Assembly (NCBI GenBank): GCA_963662155.1
Contig: OY759262.1
Location: 12,861,282 to 12,925,281, forward strand
From: Lamellibrachia columna
Lineage: Eukaryota > Annelida > Polychaeta > Sabellida > Siboglinidae
Reading direction: 5' to 3'
DNA: 64,000 nucleotides
Below, piece after piece: positions 24,901 through 33,600 of the stretch. The translations under genes were made by a program, and so were the position numbers. The first letter of the stretch is position 1, and the number at the start of each line of letters is the position of its first letter. The notes beneath the pieces are model-generated. The model did no database searches and was not told where the DNA came from. It was given only the letters and a program-made list of their open reading frames with translations.

Positions 24901-27900
24901 GTGCATAGGCCCGGAAGATGTTGAATATTGGGGTCCCAAATGTGGTGGACTGATGGCTATATGTGGTGCCATCCTAACCACAGTGGCTATGCCCACAAGG
25001 TCTGTTGCGTCATTATGATGAGTTGCTGTTGTGGCGTATGAGACAAAGCCATATTGTTTTTAGATCGTCATTTAAACTTCAATACATGACAAAGTCATAT
25101 CTGGCGATGAGGATTGGATACAGCAAACTCCCACAATTAGTGGATGGTGCACAAGTGAATATGTATACTTGGCAACCAAGAAATTGGTGCTAAAGCATAT
25201 GTGATGTTACGCAACTTGTTGACACTATGGAATCCCAGCGAGCAGATGTATGCCACGTTGATGGAGACGCTGGTACTACGTTACCAACCACTGCGCATCG
25301 TCGAACTCAAACAACTGGCGGCAAATTGTGAATTTGGCGGACACCTTGACAAAGCATTGCGAGACAGACTGGTGTGTGTTTGGGGCAGTTAAAATACACA
25401 AATCGCTGATCGTGACCTGACGTTCAAAGTGGTGTGTGACATAGCCCAATCGATGGAACTGGCAGCAAAGAACACCCCGGAATTGGCACTGCCACTGACC
25501 AGTGGCAGTGCTGCTGTCATGCACAATGTGGTATGGGGATACAGAGCACCTACCGACCACAGAAAAAAGCAAGTGAAACACAGTCTGAACAGTAATACAC
25601 AAAACAAAATGCTATCGTTGTGGCAATGCCCATAACATGCATGTCAGTGAGTGGGACATTTGGCTATAATGTGCTAAAGTGCTACTGGTACACGCCATAC
25701 AAGATACATCATGATGATAAAGTAGCCGCAGAACTTGATCCGTTCGAAACCAACACGATTATCACGAAAGTTGAGTGGTCAGATTGGGCTACGCCAACTG
25801 CTAACATCAAGAAGAGAGATCAGAGCGTCAGAATATGTGGGGATTATAAAGTGACAGTCAATCTACATGTCGACCTGGAACAGTATCTACTTCCCACTGA
25901 TGAAGATATCACGACACTGGCTGGAGGAAAGCAGACAGGAGCGGTACGGCATCCACCTGAAGTTATCCAAATGCGAGTTCCTGCAGACACAGATTGAATA
26001 CGTGGGGCATGTGGTGGCTGCAGATGGTATTCGCCCAAGTAGTAAGAAGGTAGATGCACTGAGGGTGGCACCAAGACCAACGAACATGGCTGAGCTTAGC
26101 AGCTACCTCGGGCTGCTGAAGTATGACATGAATTCTTGCCGGATCGATGCTGCTATGTCAACTGAACATGCTGACACACATCTTCATATGGACTGGGAGC
26201 AGTGATTTCACACATCTTCCCAGATGGCACAAAGAAGTAAATCGCATCTGTCTCGCGCACAATGACAACCACAGAAGAGGATTACTCACAGGTGGAGCGC
26301 AAGGCTTTGGCAATCATCTTCCGCAGAGTATGCAAGCTAACGGTGAACCTCATCAGGACACCGCTGCTGCTGATCATGAGCGACGTTATCCATTGTGTAA
26401 CCATAAACCCAGGTCAGATTGGACCTGTAGAGTAGTGGATAACTGCTCCTGTCTCCCCCCGAAAATAGACCGGGACACATAGTTAAACGGGGAGGAGTGT
26501 TGTGGACTGATGGCTATATATGGTGGCATCCTAACCATAGTGACTATGCCCACATGGCCTGTTATGTCATTATAATAAATGTCATTATAATACGAGACAA
26601 AGCCGTGTTGTGTTCAGTTCTTCAATTAAACTTCAATATATTACACCAAAGTGGCTTTCTTCGAGCATATTGGAGGGCCAACATATACTTAACATGTATA
26701 CATCAAAGATGACAGTCCCCCCATTCCTACGCCTATGTAGAGTCACAGGCAGGCACAAGCAATAAGTGAGCTATAAAAATAAAAAAACAGAAAAGTAATG
26801 TTACATTTTAGGTAGACATGTTCAAGTAAGATACTCTTAGGACAACAGGCCATATGTGTGGCACGTTAATAATAACTTGGTAAACATAATGAATAGTTGG
26901 AATGTTAATCGTTGTCTTGGAGAGAAAGTCCTAGCAATATTTATCTCTAAGTCAGATTATCTCAAGAGTGCAGGCTGACAGGCTGTCAGACTGATAGGCT
27001 GACGGGTCACATTTACCATCATTAGCTTTGCAAAATATTCTTCTGGTATTTTTTTCATCGTCTTCATGATCACTCATCAAAAACTCTTTCACATTGTCCA
27101 GTGAATGTGACAGGAATTTGATCTGTTATAATGTGAAGTGAACAAAACTGCGAAGATTTGGAATAGCAGCAAGAGGATCAAATCCATGCGTTATTTACCT
27201 TCTGGTGCCATTTTAAGCTGGTCAGTCGGTTCTGGAGTACTTTGTCGGCAAATGGGTACTTGTGCACCCACAACACGTCCCAATTGTCGTTGAGAGTGCC
27301 TTGTTTAAAGCCAATGTGAGCGAAGACATTGGTGACGTGTTTCAGGAAGCCTGTCTGTAGCTGTTGCAACACAGAGTCTGAGTACACAACAACATTGCAG
27401 CAGACGGTTCACTTACAAGCTGGACAAGTTCCTCAGCCTACAATACACACTAATTCATGTCTGTATGAACAGGACTCTATAAAAGTATTGTTCTAGTAAC
27501 ATAAAACTAATAATTCTTAATTTTCTTATCCCATGAATAATTATCATCATCATATATACAAAATATGTCTGTCTACACGTAACCTAAACATGTGATCAAA
27601 AGATGGCACCACAGCAAGGTCAGCATGCATGTCTGCATTCATTAATAGCTTGCTAAACTGATTTGACTGAAGTTATGTATGTTGCCCATACAGAGTACTA
27701 CTGTCCTTGCACTTAGCAATGCAATACACATCATAAGATCCATATCAACAAATGCGTAAAAAAATTAATGAATATGTCTGTCGTGTGCACAAAGATGCAT
27801 GTCATCATGATCTGGTTTTACTCCAATCGAAAAAGTACATTGAAGATAGATAGAAATCTAAAATGAATTTGTTGATTTCTATAAATTACTGTATCACTCA

Positions 27901-28181
27901 CTAATGCAACATTTATCAATATTGTGAATACTTACATTTTGGGCATACACGCATACAACAGGGGGAGCCTTGTCATCGACTGTCTGTTGTTTGTCTTCTT
28001 TTGTTACTTTACAGATGCACTGATGCTGCAGTGATTGAAGTTGGTAGACATTGGAGAGGAAAAGCATTGTGCCGATGCAGAGAATGAATGTAAAGATGAC
28101 ACGTACATCCCGACTACAGTGATACCGACATCTCAGTGGAGAGAGAGCCTTGTAAGGCATGCTGCTGGTGATAGTCAGCAT
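12672..28181 (-). CDS. TTLL15: Tubulin-tyrosine-ligase-like protein, TTLL15 type, complete, 13 exons, 550 aa
   Basis: ATP-grasp ligase that adds amino acids (typically glutamate) to tubulin or other proteins. Exons on the minus strand: 28181-27936, 27360-27199, 24284-24165, 22963-22888, 22083-22014, 21632-21549, 21213-21129, 19955-19877, 19263-19149, 18446-18380, 17359-17232, 15245-15146, 12992-12672; phases agree at every junction. Seen: an N-terminal membrane anchor at residues 28-45, PVVCVYAQN, HQK-VNHFPGGGLITNKV, WVQKSNKHRG (nucleotide-binding Lys, 185-194), SFIQEYIDNPYLIDGRMFDI, DPLRVYVHSTEWLIR, and the metal-binding FFEMVRFDF...LLEVNLSPN (Asp355, Glu368, Asn370). The C-terminus has a Cys pair motif (CKLCTPC) and AYLEHTNR..WRRVFP, typical of the TTLL15/CG31108 type. 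Key ATP-grasp residues look intact. The C-terminal repeat tail is unusual. Confidence 0.92.
12740..12903. repeat. 33-bp in-frame minisatellite inside TTLL exon 13
   Basis: Five units built on tactcactgggaatggatgtg plus a variable end; spacings are 30 or 33 bases, all multiples of 3, so the frame is kept. Each unit contributes FPHPFPVS-type residues on the minus strand. Confidence 0.93.
12993..15145 (-). other. TTLL intron 12
   Basis: 2.15 kb. It holds a ~24-bp tandem repeat at 14745-14850 and a segment from about 13660 to 15072 that starts TGTAATG and ends with aataaacgcaatc...ccttaca, which could be an old LTR; I found no target duplication, so this is weak. Nothing else is recognised. Confidence 0.4.
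14745..14850. repeat. Short tandem repeat, about 24-bp unit
   Basis: Four to five copies of cttttaagacattctttaag followed by tcgt, partly shortened. Confidence 0.85.
15146..15245 (-). CDS. TTLL15: TTLL exon 12
   Basis: 100 bases between caatgttacag and GTAATG. Encodes STDEMNMQVSERDFSVFVDH and then CASQLCEDDCRLQ. It joins in phase 2 to exon 11 and in phase 0 to the last exon. Confidence 0.9.
15273..15390. repeat. 41-bp tandem repeat, three copies
   Basis: Three units starting acatgtgcactgtagtagta at 15273, 15314 and 15355, with a few substitutions; intronic, just upstream (minus strand) of exon 12. Confidence 0.9.
15391..15701 (-). other. TTLL intron 11, unique part
   Basis: About 310 bases of AT-rich intron between the 41-bp and 40-bp arrays. 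Nothing recognised. Confidence 0.6.
15702..16946. repeat. 40-bp minisatellite with 527-bp higher-order repeat, TTLL intron 11
   Basis: About 31 units with core ggcactgtaaacaaactgcc plus aaaacaaacactgctgtgg. A rare 6-base insertion variant (aaaacacaaaacaaac) and its neighbours recur 527 bases apart (15841 and 16368), so about 13 units were duplicated together. Forty is not a multiple of 3, yet few units contain stops, giving long open frames that are not genes. Confidence 0.95.
17232..17359 (-). CDS. TTLL15: TTLL exon 11
   Basis: 128 bases. It begins VNLSPNLSS, which completes the metal-binding site after LLE of exon 10, then HIPRNKLMYEEVVFSML and SLVGVARQGTHDYAQ. The donor is GTCAGT, phase 2. 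Confidence 0.9.
17360..18379 (-). other. TTLL intron 10
   Basis: 1.0 kb, AT-rich, with a short purine run near 17690-17712. No element recognised; the open frame at 17818-18135 has no family features. Confidence 0.6.
18380..18446 (-). CDS. TTLL15: TTLL exon 10
   Basis: 67 bases between cttcttgtag and GTATGT. Encodes NFFEMVRFDF, then ILDEHLNVYLLE, the catalytic metal-site segment of TTLL proteins. Confidence 0.93.
18682..18893 (-). mobile_element. Second, diverged 3' fragment of the same LINE family
   Basis: The stretch agatggcaagtggacaagga through the tttacacaatcagtagac region matches the 3' end of the LINE at about 7486-7690 with many substitutions and small gaps. Only the 3' tail is present. 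It lies in TTLL intron 9, in the same orientation as the gene. Confidence 0.8.
19149..19263 (-). CDS. TTLL15: TTLL exon 9
   Basis: 115 bases, acceptor tttcatttcag, donor GTACTA (weak consensus). Encodes KDTEKLQHDIMSAIREVYLS and then KENHLIDTAIPYGYGST. Phases 1 and 2 fit both neighbours. Confidence 0.88.
19264..19876 (-). repeat. TTLL intron 8 with a copy of a dispersed repeat
   Basis: From about 19335 to 19800 the sequence follows the same order as 48775-49150 (tgtttgaatag, aaagttg, ttttatcaaatc, tgcccttttatgctgaattt, tagataggtttgattttt, gaaatgattctgaaatgaga). Part of it also matches 108-250. All three copies are on the same strand. The class is unknown. Confidence 0.6.
19877..19955 (-). CDS. 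TTLL15: TTLL exon 8
   Basis: 79 bases, acceptor gtgattgtag, donor GTAAAG. Encodes IDALSKSYNELKSSAKISLL and TYMKHQ, a linker before the conserved glutamate-rich segment. Confidence 0.88.
20377..20887. mobile_element. hAT-like non-autonomous TIR element in TTLL intron 7
   Basis: The ends caggcttgttatcaaacg and the reverse complement of gcatttgctaacaagccttg form inverted repeats. Flanks share tcaaag (20371-20376, 20889-20894), a partial match to an 8-bp hAT duplication. The interior has many inverted copies of catttgaatg-like words. No transposase is encoded. hAT membership is inference. Confidence 0.6.
21129..21213 (-). CDS. TTLL15: TTLL exon 7
   Basis: 85 bases between acaatttgtag and GTGAGA. 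Encodes FCPHEYHPFDPQDTDKYVIS and GNYVPIWK; phase 2 in, phase 0 out. This is the usual TTLL segment after the LRVYVH strand. Confidence 0.92.
21214..21548 (-). other. TTLL intron 6
   Basis: 335 bases of AT-rich intron, nothing recognised. Confidence 0.6.
21549..21632 (-). CDS. TTLL15: TTLL exon 6
   Basis: 84 bases between atttcttcag and GTAAGT. Encodes MFDIGIYTTLTSIDPLRVYV and HSTEWLI, core ATP-grasp strands. Confidence 0.93.
21633..22013 (-). other. TTLL intron 5
   Basis: 381 bases of AT-rich intron, nothing recognised. Confidence 0.6.
22014..22083 (-). CDS. TTLL15: TTLL exon 5
   Basis: 70 bases between tttgctttcag and GTAGGT. Encodes LNLTNPNSFIQEYIDNPYLI and DG, the conserved strand and turn before RMFDIGIY. 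Confidence 0.93.
22164..22469. mobile_element. Inverted-repeat (MITE-like) element in TTLL intron 4
   Basis: Arms ccatggctcatcgacctgtt+gaaacg (22164-22189) and its complement (22444-22469) pair over 26 bases with two mismatches. A related piece with gatcgacctgctgaaacg lies at about 37340. No coding capacity seen. Confidence 0.65.
22888..22963 (-). CDS. TTLL15: TTLL exon 4
   Basis: 76 bases between tttattacag and GTATGA. Encodes IKVHPQHKWVQKSNKHRGVH and IKTAE, including the nucleotide-binding lysine motif WVQKSN.HRG. Confidence 0.93.
23045..23830 (+). mobile_element. 3' fragment of a second LINE type (L2-like C-terminus)
   Basis: The plus strand reads LGWLPTDVHIQYFTAIVMYN and IIHGLAPAFLTDIF, the conserved C-terminal region of many LINE polymerases, then YREGKL, a TGA where Trp is expected and a frame change, then SVECFKTLFLKHVKKDLYNC. 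An AT-rich 3' part ends in actacttttactactactt, typical of a LINE 3' microsatellite tail. It is antisense to the TTLL gene, in intron 3. Dead copy. Confidence 0.7.
24165..24284 (-). CDS. TTLL15: TTLL exon 3
   Basis: 120 bases between ctgtttgtgtag and GTAAGT, phase 0 at both ends. Encodes VNHFPGGGLITNKVTLAMSG and HSFIPRSFKMPQNKAELLEY, a hallmark TTLL segment. Confidence 0.95.
24314..24915. mobile_element. TIR element, copy 1 (inverted relative to copy at 46.0 kb), TTLL intron 2
   Basis: The left end taaagcgaaacaacagtcat continues toward aggcaccta. The right part carries gtaactcttatacgtgcata, the complement of the interior of the other copy's left end. Inner sequence matches 46003-46480 in reverse orientation. 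The right terminus is decayed or cut next to the LTR element. No transposase. Confidence 0.7.
24941..25091 (+). repeat. 5' LTR of the Gypsy-type element
   Basis: 151 bases, pairs with 26498-26645 with visible substitutions and small indels, so the insertion is not very recent. Confidence 0.88.
26498..26645 (+). repeat. 3' LTR of the Gypsy-type element
   Basis: 148 bases directly after the purine tract; ends attaca followed by the CCAAA duplication. Confidence 0.88.
26651..27198 (-). other. TTLL intron 2, part nearest exon 2
   Basis: No supported element. A stretch at about 27010-27120 looks exon-like on the minus strand but breaks the reading frame (see rejected items). Confidence 0.5.
27199..27360 (-). 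CDS. TTLL15: TTLL exon 2
   Basis: 162 bases. The acceptor ttgcaacag gives phase 0 and LQTGFLKHVTNVFAHIGF, whose spacing matches the family; donor GTAAAT after WHQK. Contains NWDVLWVHKYPF. An alternative acceptor 17 bases upstream would break the frame with exon 1. Confidence 0.9.
27361..27935 (-). other. TTLL intron 1
   Basis: 575 bases, nothing recognised except a 21-base microexon-like sequence (see rejected items). Confidence 0.6.
27936..28181 (-). CDS. TTLL15: TTLL exon 1 (coding part)
   Basis: The exon probably begins at 28219 after tttccatttgcag. The start ATG at 28181 follows an in-frame TAA. It encodes a short cytosolic head, a hydrophobic anchor VIFTFILCIGTMLFLSNV and PVVCVYAQN; donor GTAAGT. 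A short out-of-frame ATG (28216) lies upstream and overlaps the start, so it could lower translation. Confidence 0.85.
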
Positions 28182-28219
28182 CCAGAGTTACTCCAAACAT
28201 CCACCAACGAAAGCATCAG

Positions 28220-30249
28220 CTGCAAATGGAAACAGCTTGTTAAACACTCATCTAAATCTTTACTGTGCTTGAGATAGCCATATCTGAGGTCTGTAATACT
28301 TTCAGCAACACAGCAGAGCTGTAGTCTATGTTATCTCAGGCTGAAAGCACACAGGCTGTATCAGGTATCTCGATGACAACCTTGTCAAGCAAGCAATGCT
28401 TCACATGAAATGTATAATCTCAGCATCTAAGCAGCAACACACAACAGGAATTTTATCCGGTGGTGAGACTCAGATATTTTAACAGCAGAAATCCCCAAAT
28501 GCAAGTTGTCTTTCTCACCTCAAGGCCCCCAAATGTCCATTTACTGGCTTTATGTTTCAAATGTAATGTCCATTCTAAAATAATTTTTATGTTTTGTGAA
28601 GACCCCCAGAACTACACGGCGCCCCCTAGGGGTCGTAGCTTTTTTACCCATGCTAGATGACAATTAATTCACTTCTGGCAGCAGAGTGAAAGTTGTAGTG
28701 CTGAACTTTTCTGACACTTTTTTGAGAAAACAAAGTCATAGGTAATTCCATACAAGATAACTGGTAGGTAATGATTTTGCTGTCGATGAGATAACAACTG
28801 TATATAAAAAATGTATAAACTTACATGATCATTGATGCCTAATACATAATGTACAAAATCACATGTACAAAATCACAAACATGTTCAATACTAATGTAAA
28901 GTTATATGAGCGCTTACAACATATAAACTACGTGATTGTGTGTGTGATTATGATTGTGGGTGTGTTACATATATACAAATTTGAGAAACCACATAGATAA
29001 TTTGTGTGTACACATTGTATTACTATTACTTTACAGGCTCCTAACCTATCATGTTTTCTGCTGACTGTATTCCACAAGGATGCCTTTATTGTGACAAATG
29101 TTAGGAAACCAATATCAAATATTATTAGACACTAATCTTAAAATAAACAATTGTGCCTTCCAGTCAGACAGCCTCTAACATTAATTCCCTAAAGAAATCA
29201 ACACCAACTGTGATGAATGAATGCACTAAACACCAGGAATACTAACTAAACACAGCTGTTCAGACAAGATGTTCTGTTAATTAATCATCTTGGTGCATAC
29301 AGCTAACAAACACTGGCTCCACTGAAGGTCACTGCTGATGACAAATTCTGACATCTCAAGTGTTGCATAGGTGGAATGTTATGAATTATTGAGTCAGACG
29401 AGGGATAAGCTTCCGTTGTCTGGCCTCCACATCTCACCCAGGATGTTGATACTTGTTTGCAACATTTCAAGACTACACAAATCTAGAGGGTTTTTTTGAG
29501 TTGCCATCGTACATCTGCTGGATTACTGAGCTTGGCACCATAATTACTTGCATTAAGACTGGTCATGCCACACTGTGAGACCACATCTGCCATTATCTGG
29601 AAGTGGAAGATATATTTAAAGCAGTCTACAGAAAATGCTAACTTTACTCACCTATTTAATGTAAAGGTGCTCTAGAAATACACAAATAAGTCATAATATG
29701 CATTCCACACTTTTCAAGAGACTCTTTATGGGGGTAACGGTGGATGAATCAGTTCAATGGTACAGAGCATCATCAACTTATTCCAACAAACATGTCCACA
29801 CAAGTTGGTATTTCAGATGTTAATGACAAAACAGCTGCTTAATCCCAGTTTTCTTGGTGCAAGTGGATAAATATTTGTCCACCTTCCATGCAGCTGAATA
29901 AACCAAGGCAACGGTGACTGAAAGAGTTCCCACAAAGTTTCCTGGTAGTTGCAAGTTAGATCTCCAGTGTGAGTTTCCATGGCTCTAACCATAGTTCTGC
30001 ACCCTCTACAGTAACACAGGAACTGTAATACAAAAAAGCCTTGTTCAAAATGCACAAAACCTTAAGAAAGGTTTCCATCAAATTTGAGAACAAATGTAGA
30101 GTTACGAGTATGTTGTAAACCGTAAGAGTTGGCATGTATATTGTATACATGGTATCTGTCAGCTTTTGATGTGATTTTATTGATATGGGTATTCCGTCAA
30201 AGATTGAACATTATTGTGACATCAGTATTATATTTTATCGGTGAAACAG
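28220..30249 (-). other. Probable 5' UTR intron of the TTLL gene, unique part
   Basis: No coding exon recognised over about 2 kb. Short open frames (29813-30055, 29956-30150) show no family features. Confidence 0.45.
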
Positions 30250-30717
30250 TTTGCAATGTTTGTCGAAGGAGTACATACTTTTATGTTTGCAATGTTTGTC
30301 CAAGGAGTACATACTTTTATGTTTGCAATGTTTGTCCAAGGAGTACATACTTTTATGTTTGCAATGTTTGTCCAAGGAGTACATACTTTTATGTTTGCAA
30401 TGTTTGTCCAAGGAGTACATACTTTTATGTTTGCAATGTTTGTCCAAGGAGTACATACTTTTATGTTTGCAATGTTTGTCCAAGGAGTACATACTTTTAT
30501 GTTTGCAATGTTTGTCCAAGGAGTACATACTTTTATGTTTGCAATGTTTGTCCAAGGAGTACATACTTTTATGTTTGCAATGTTTGTCCAAGGAGTACAT
30601 ACTTTTATGTTTGCAATGTTTGTCCAAGGAGTACATACTTTTATGTTTGCAATGTTTGTCCAAGGAGTACATACTTTTATGTTTGCAATGTTTGTCCAAG
30701 GAGTACATACTTTTATG
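30250..30717. repeat. Nearly perfect 36-bp minisatellite, 13 copies
   Basis: The unit is gcaatgtttgtccaaggagt plus acatacttttatgttt. Only the first copy differs (tcgaagg). The length divides by 3 and no unit contains a stop, so five frames stay open; none is a gene. Confidence 0.97.
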
Positions 30718-31690
30718 CTATACATGATATTTTGTTGGTCATTGGTATGACTTCACAATCAAAATGGATGGTGTAGAAGCCACGATCTACATCATTATGT
30801 TTTACGTAAATTCAGAAGTGCACATAGGCGTGAAGACAAGCACATATACATATTTAATTAGATTTAGAGGGTAATTAAAAAACAAAGCAAGATCGTTAAT
30901 ACTGTTTATTTTGCTGTTGAGCTCCATGATTGATATTATTACAGAGCAACATAATGCAACTTAATTCAGTCACAGCGGCAATGAGTACATACATACATCC
31001 TCTTCAGTCTTCTAGGCTAGTAGCCTTATATTAGTTGGTCTTGACTATTGTTTGTGCACATGGGTGGAAAGTTATCATCTTGTTCAAAACTGTAAGCACA
31101 CCAGAGTTTGTCTAGTGTTGATTTGAATGTATGTATAGTTCCATAAAGTAGTGTACTTCTAAAATATTGAATTTATTTAGTAAAAAAAACATCACAAAAG
31201 TCACCACACATACTAAACAGTAGATGCCAATACAATGTCTGTATGATGTTGTGATCACAGAATATGATCACAACATCGTTGAATCGTGTACACATAACCA
31301 TGACCCATGACCATGTTTGACATAAATTTAGCAGTGGACAGAGGCGCGAAGATATGGATATGTAGACATATCACGATTTAAGAGGACGAGTAATTAAACA
31401 AATTATATAATATAACATTGTATAAACCCTTGAGATGGTTAGATTCGTTTAGACAATAGTCAATACAGTCAATGACAATGTCAATGTTGGGTAAATCATG
31501 TTGACTGTGCACATTATACAGCCACAGACACAGTGGTAGCAATGAGTTCCATATGGTACAGTGCTAAAACAAAATCTAAATTAATGTTTGAGGGAAAACG
31601 TAAAAAACCCAGCCACGACAGGCCAAGGCCCAAGGCTACCTCAATCACCATTAGTTTCTCGGTACGCGAACGTCTAGTAATCAGTCTCAG
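30718..31690. repeat. Old local duplication, about 520-bp offset, with a hairpin
   Basis: The 30795-30890 segment (gtgcacataggcgtgaagac...gagggtaattaaa) resembles 31318-31410 and the following DNA stays weakly alike. Between them at 31245-31277 is a perfect 13-bp stem (gatgttgtgatca) with a 7-base loop. Confidence 0.5.
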
Positions 31691-31964
31691 ATTCGGTCAG
31701 TGATATCGCAGTGTCAAAATGGCCATGAACGATTCATGAAACAGGAATGTATACGTAATTTCGCTGCGAATAGGTCGAAGTGACCCGGTCAAGCTAAATT
31801 GCACACACCCACAGGTGTAGAACAGATTACCTGTGTCACCGCGACACTGTGTGACAACGTATCTTGTGATGACAGTGTCAGCCGCTGCCTTTATCCAAAA
31901 CAAAAAGCAAATCCAGACAACAGACGCCGTTTCTAAGGAAGCTGTCCTCGTCTGCTCCCTCACC

Positions 31965-32060
31965 GAGCCAACCGATTCCCTTTAAATCTGCCTCTTCCAT
32001 AAAACGTCTACACGTTACTACTACTTACTAGTACTACCGCGAGAGTGATTTATATACGGT
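31965..32060 (-). promoter_or_regulatory. Candidate TTLL promoter and first non-coding exon
   Basis: On the minus strand a TATA-like tatataaat lies at about 32048-32056. About 90 bases downstream there is a donor-like CG/GTGAGG near 31965, which could end a 5' non-coding exon spliced to 28219. Inference from motifs only. Confidence 0.35.
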
Positions 32061-32384
32061 CCCCAGTGCCATTGAAGACATTGTCATTGAAGACGTACTG
32101 CCTACTGGTGTTCATTTGAGCGTATCGATTTGTATTTAGTTATGTTATCTTACAATTGGCGGCGCCACTTAATGGTAGCCATCTAGCGGATTATATTCGA
32201 ACACTTTTGCGTTGAGAAGACATCCCCATACACCTTGTTAAATATTTTATATTTAAACAAATTTACACTCTGTGCCATCCCAGTGAACCAGGGATTGCTG
32301 CTACATCATGCACATTACTATTTAGACATATTATGTATTAGTCATTAGTTATAATACCCAATACATTTTTACTTTGTGCGTGTG

Positions 32385-32440
<56 letters not shown>

Positions 32441-32640
32441 AATTGCATTGATATTGCTCTGTGTGCATAGGACCTACATACTTGTGGTATGTAGGCCCTA
32501 CACACCTATGTTGTGTGCAGTATAAGGCATACACACATGTCTTCACTGGTCGACCGTCACCTGTCTTGTTCCAACAATACCAAACCCTCAGGCAACGACA
32601 AACTGATCACTGACTGATTACATTGTTCGTGGGGTCACAT
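32061..32640. other. Intergenic, with a GCGT microsatellite
   Basis: A (gcgt)n tract covers about 32376-32440. Nothing else recognised. Confidence 0.6.
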
Positions 32641-33600
32641 GTTAAATGACAATTAATGTGGAGAATGTTGCAATTGGAATACTCAAGTGAGGAGAATGTT
32701 GCCAGTTGCAATTGTAAGTGGGACGGTTTGACTTCATGCTCCCGATACTGGAAACAAGGTAGATCACCCGTGAAGTGGAGGTGGAGAAGGGCACCTCCCA
32801 TATCTAGGTGGCTGATAAGATGGACATCCAGAGGAGCACCCTGTGAGCGTCGATGAAGAAGGCAGGCCTCGTCTATACTGTCGTTCGTGTCCGGACATCG
32901 ACAAGACTCTAGACATTTGGTTCCGCCAAGCGAGTATCAAGATCACCAGCGTGACAGGACTCATGCCCCAGACCAAGGATGACCTCGCCAAAACACTGGG
33001 ACACACTGACTTCAAGTGTTCTGTGGATGGGTGTCGCAGTTCGACGCCGAGGTGGCCCATATTGCTGACCTGTCCAGCTCACTGACTAGTAGGAGTAATC
33101 AGTAATCAGCAACGATGACAAAGCCGGTCTGTTCTCTCTCATGTAGCCTGACAAGAGCCTGGTGGGCCCTGGCGAGAACGATCGTGTGGTGGACAACAAA
33201 TACAAAACCGACTGATCGTCTCCCATGCTCAAATATGGATGTTCGGGCAAGATGTATCTCGTGATAATTGGCAGGAGCCTCAAACCATGATGCTTCAAGA
33301 TTGTATGTACTTTGCCCGTGGACTGCAGTGCAAACAACAGTGCCTGGGCATCTGGACAACGTACATGCAACAGTGTATAACCGCCAGCCAGCTCCGATCC
33401 ACCTGTTTGGTCATTGACAACTTCCCTGTATACCCTGGCGTGAAGCTTTCCAACGTGAAGGTAATCTGCCTCCCAACACGACAAGACACGACAGGACAGG
33501 ACAGGACAGGACACGACACGACACGACACGACACGACACGACACGACCCATGCTGGTAGATCAGGAATCGTTGCCAACCGCAAGGAGCACTACCGGAAGA
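32641..33600 (+). pseudogene. Decayed coding-like segment of unknown origin
   Basis: GC content and codon texture differ from the flanks. Plus-strand pieces in several frames read like old protein (EEGRPRLYCRSCPDIDKTLD; IWFRQASIKITSVTGLMPQ; then SPMLKYGCSGKMYLVIIGRS in another frame) with stops between. I do not recognise the family. It could be a retrocopy or part of a transposon. It ends in a 5-bp (acacg/acagg) repeat at 33478-33545. Confidence 0.35.
33478..33545. repeat. Pentanucleotide microsatellite
   Basis: Runs of acagg followed by acacg, about 13 units. Confidence 0.93.

Larger units (their letters stand above)
24941..26645 (+). mobile_element. Internally deleted Ty3/Gypsy-type LTR retroelement with 5-bp target duplication
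   Basis: LTRs at 24941-25091 and 26498-26645 (TG...CA ends; both start tgtnGTGGACTGATGGCTAT-like). Flanks are CCAAA on both sides (24936-24940, 26646-26650). After the 5' LTR comes tctggcgatgagg, typical of Gypsy, and before the 3' LTR a purine tract (cggggaggag). Inside are short gag-like, RT-like (WATPTANIKKRDQSVRICGD; KLSKCEFLQTQIEYVGHVV) and RNase H-like (YSQVERKALAIIF) pieces in different frames. Protease, integrase and the RT active-site region are missing, so it cannot move by itself. Confidence 0.9.

Noticed and set aside
25005..26482. Separate small genes in the 25-26.5 kb region
   Set aside because: All are frame fragments of the deleted Gypsy-type element between its LTRs.
27010..27120. 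Exon-like segment on the minus strand (FLSHSLDNVKEF..., acceptor ttataacag, donor GTAAAT)
   Set aside because: Including it would break the frame between HQK and VNHF, which join directly in TTLL proteins. It could at most be a rare alternative exon.
27408..27428. 21-base microexon-like sequence (AEELVQL) between TTLL exons 1 and 2
   Set aside because: It has AG and GTAAGT borders and keeps frame, but the direct join gives the family spacing (PVVCVYAQN-LQTGF), so it is not needed.
30129..30776. Five overlapping open frames on both strands in the 36-bp array
   Set aside because: A perfect repeat without stops opens most frames; no sign of a gene.
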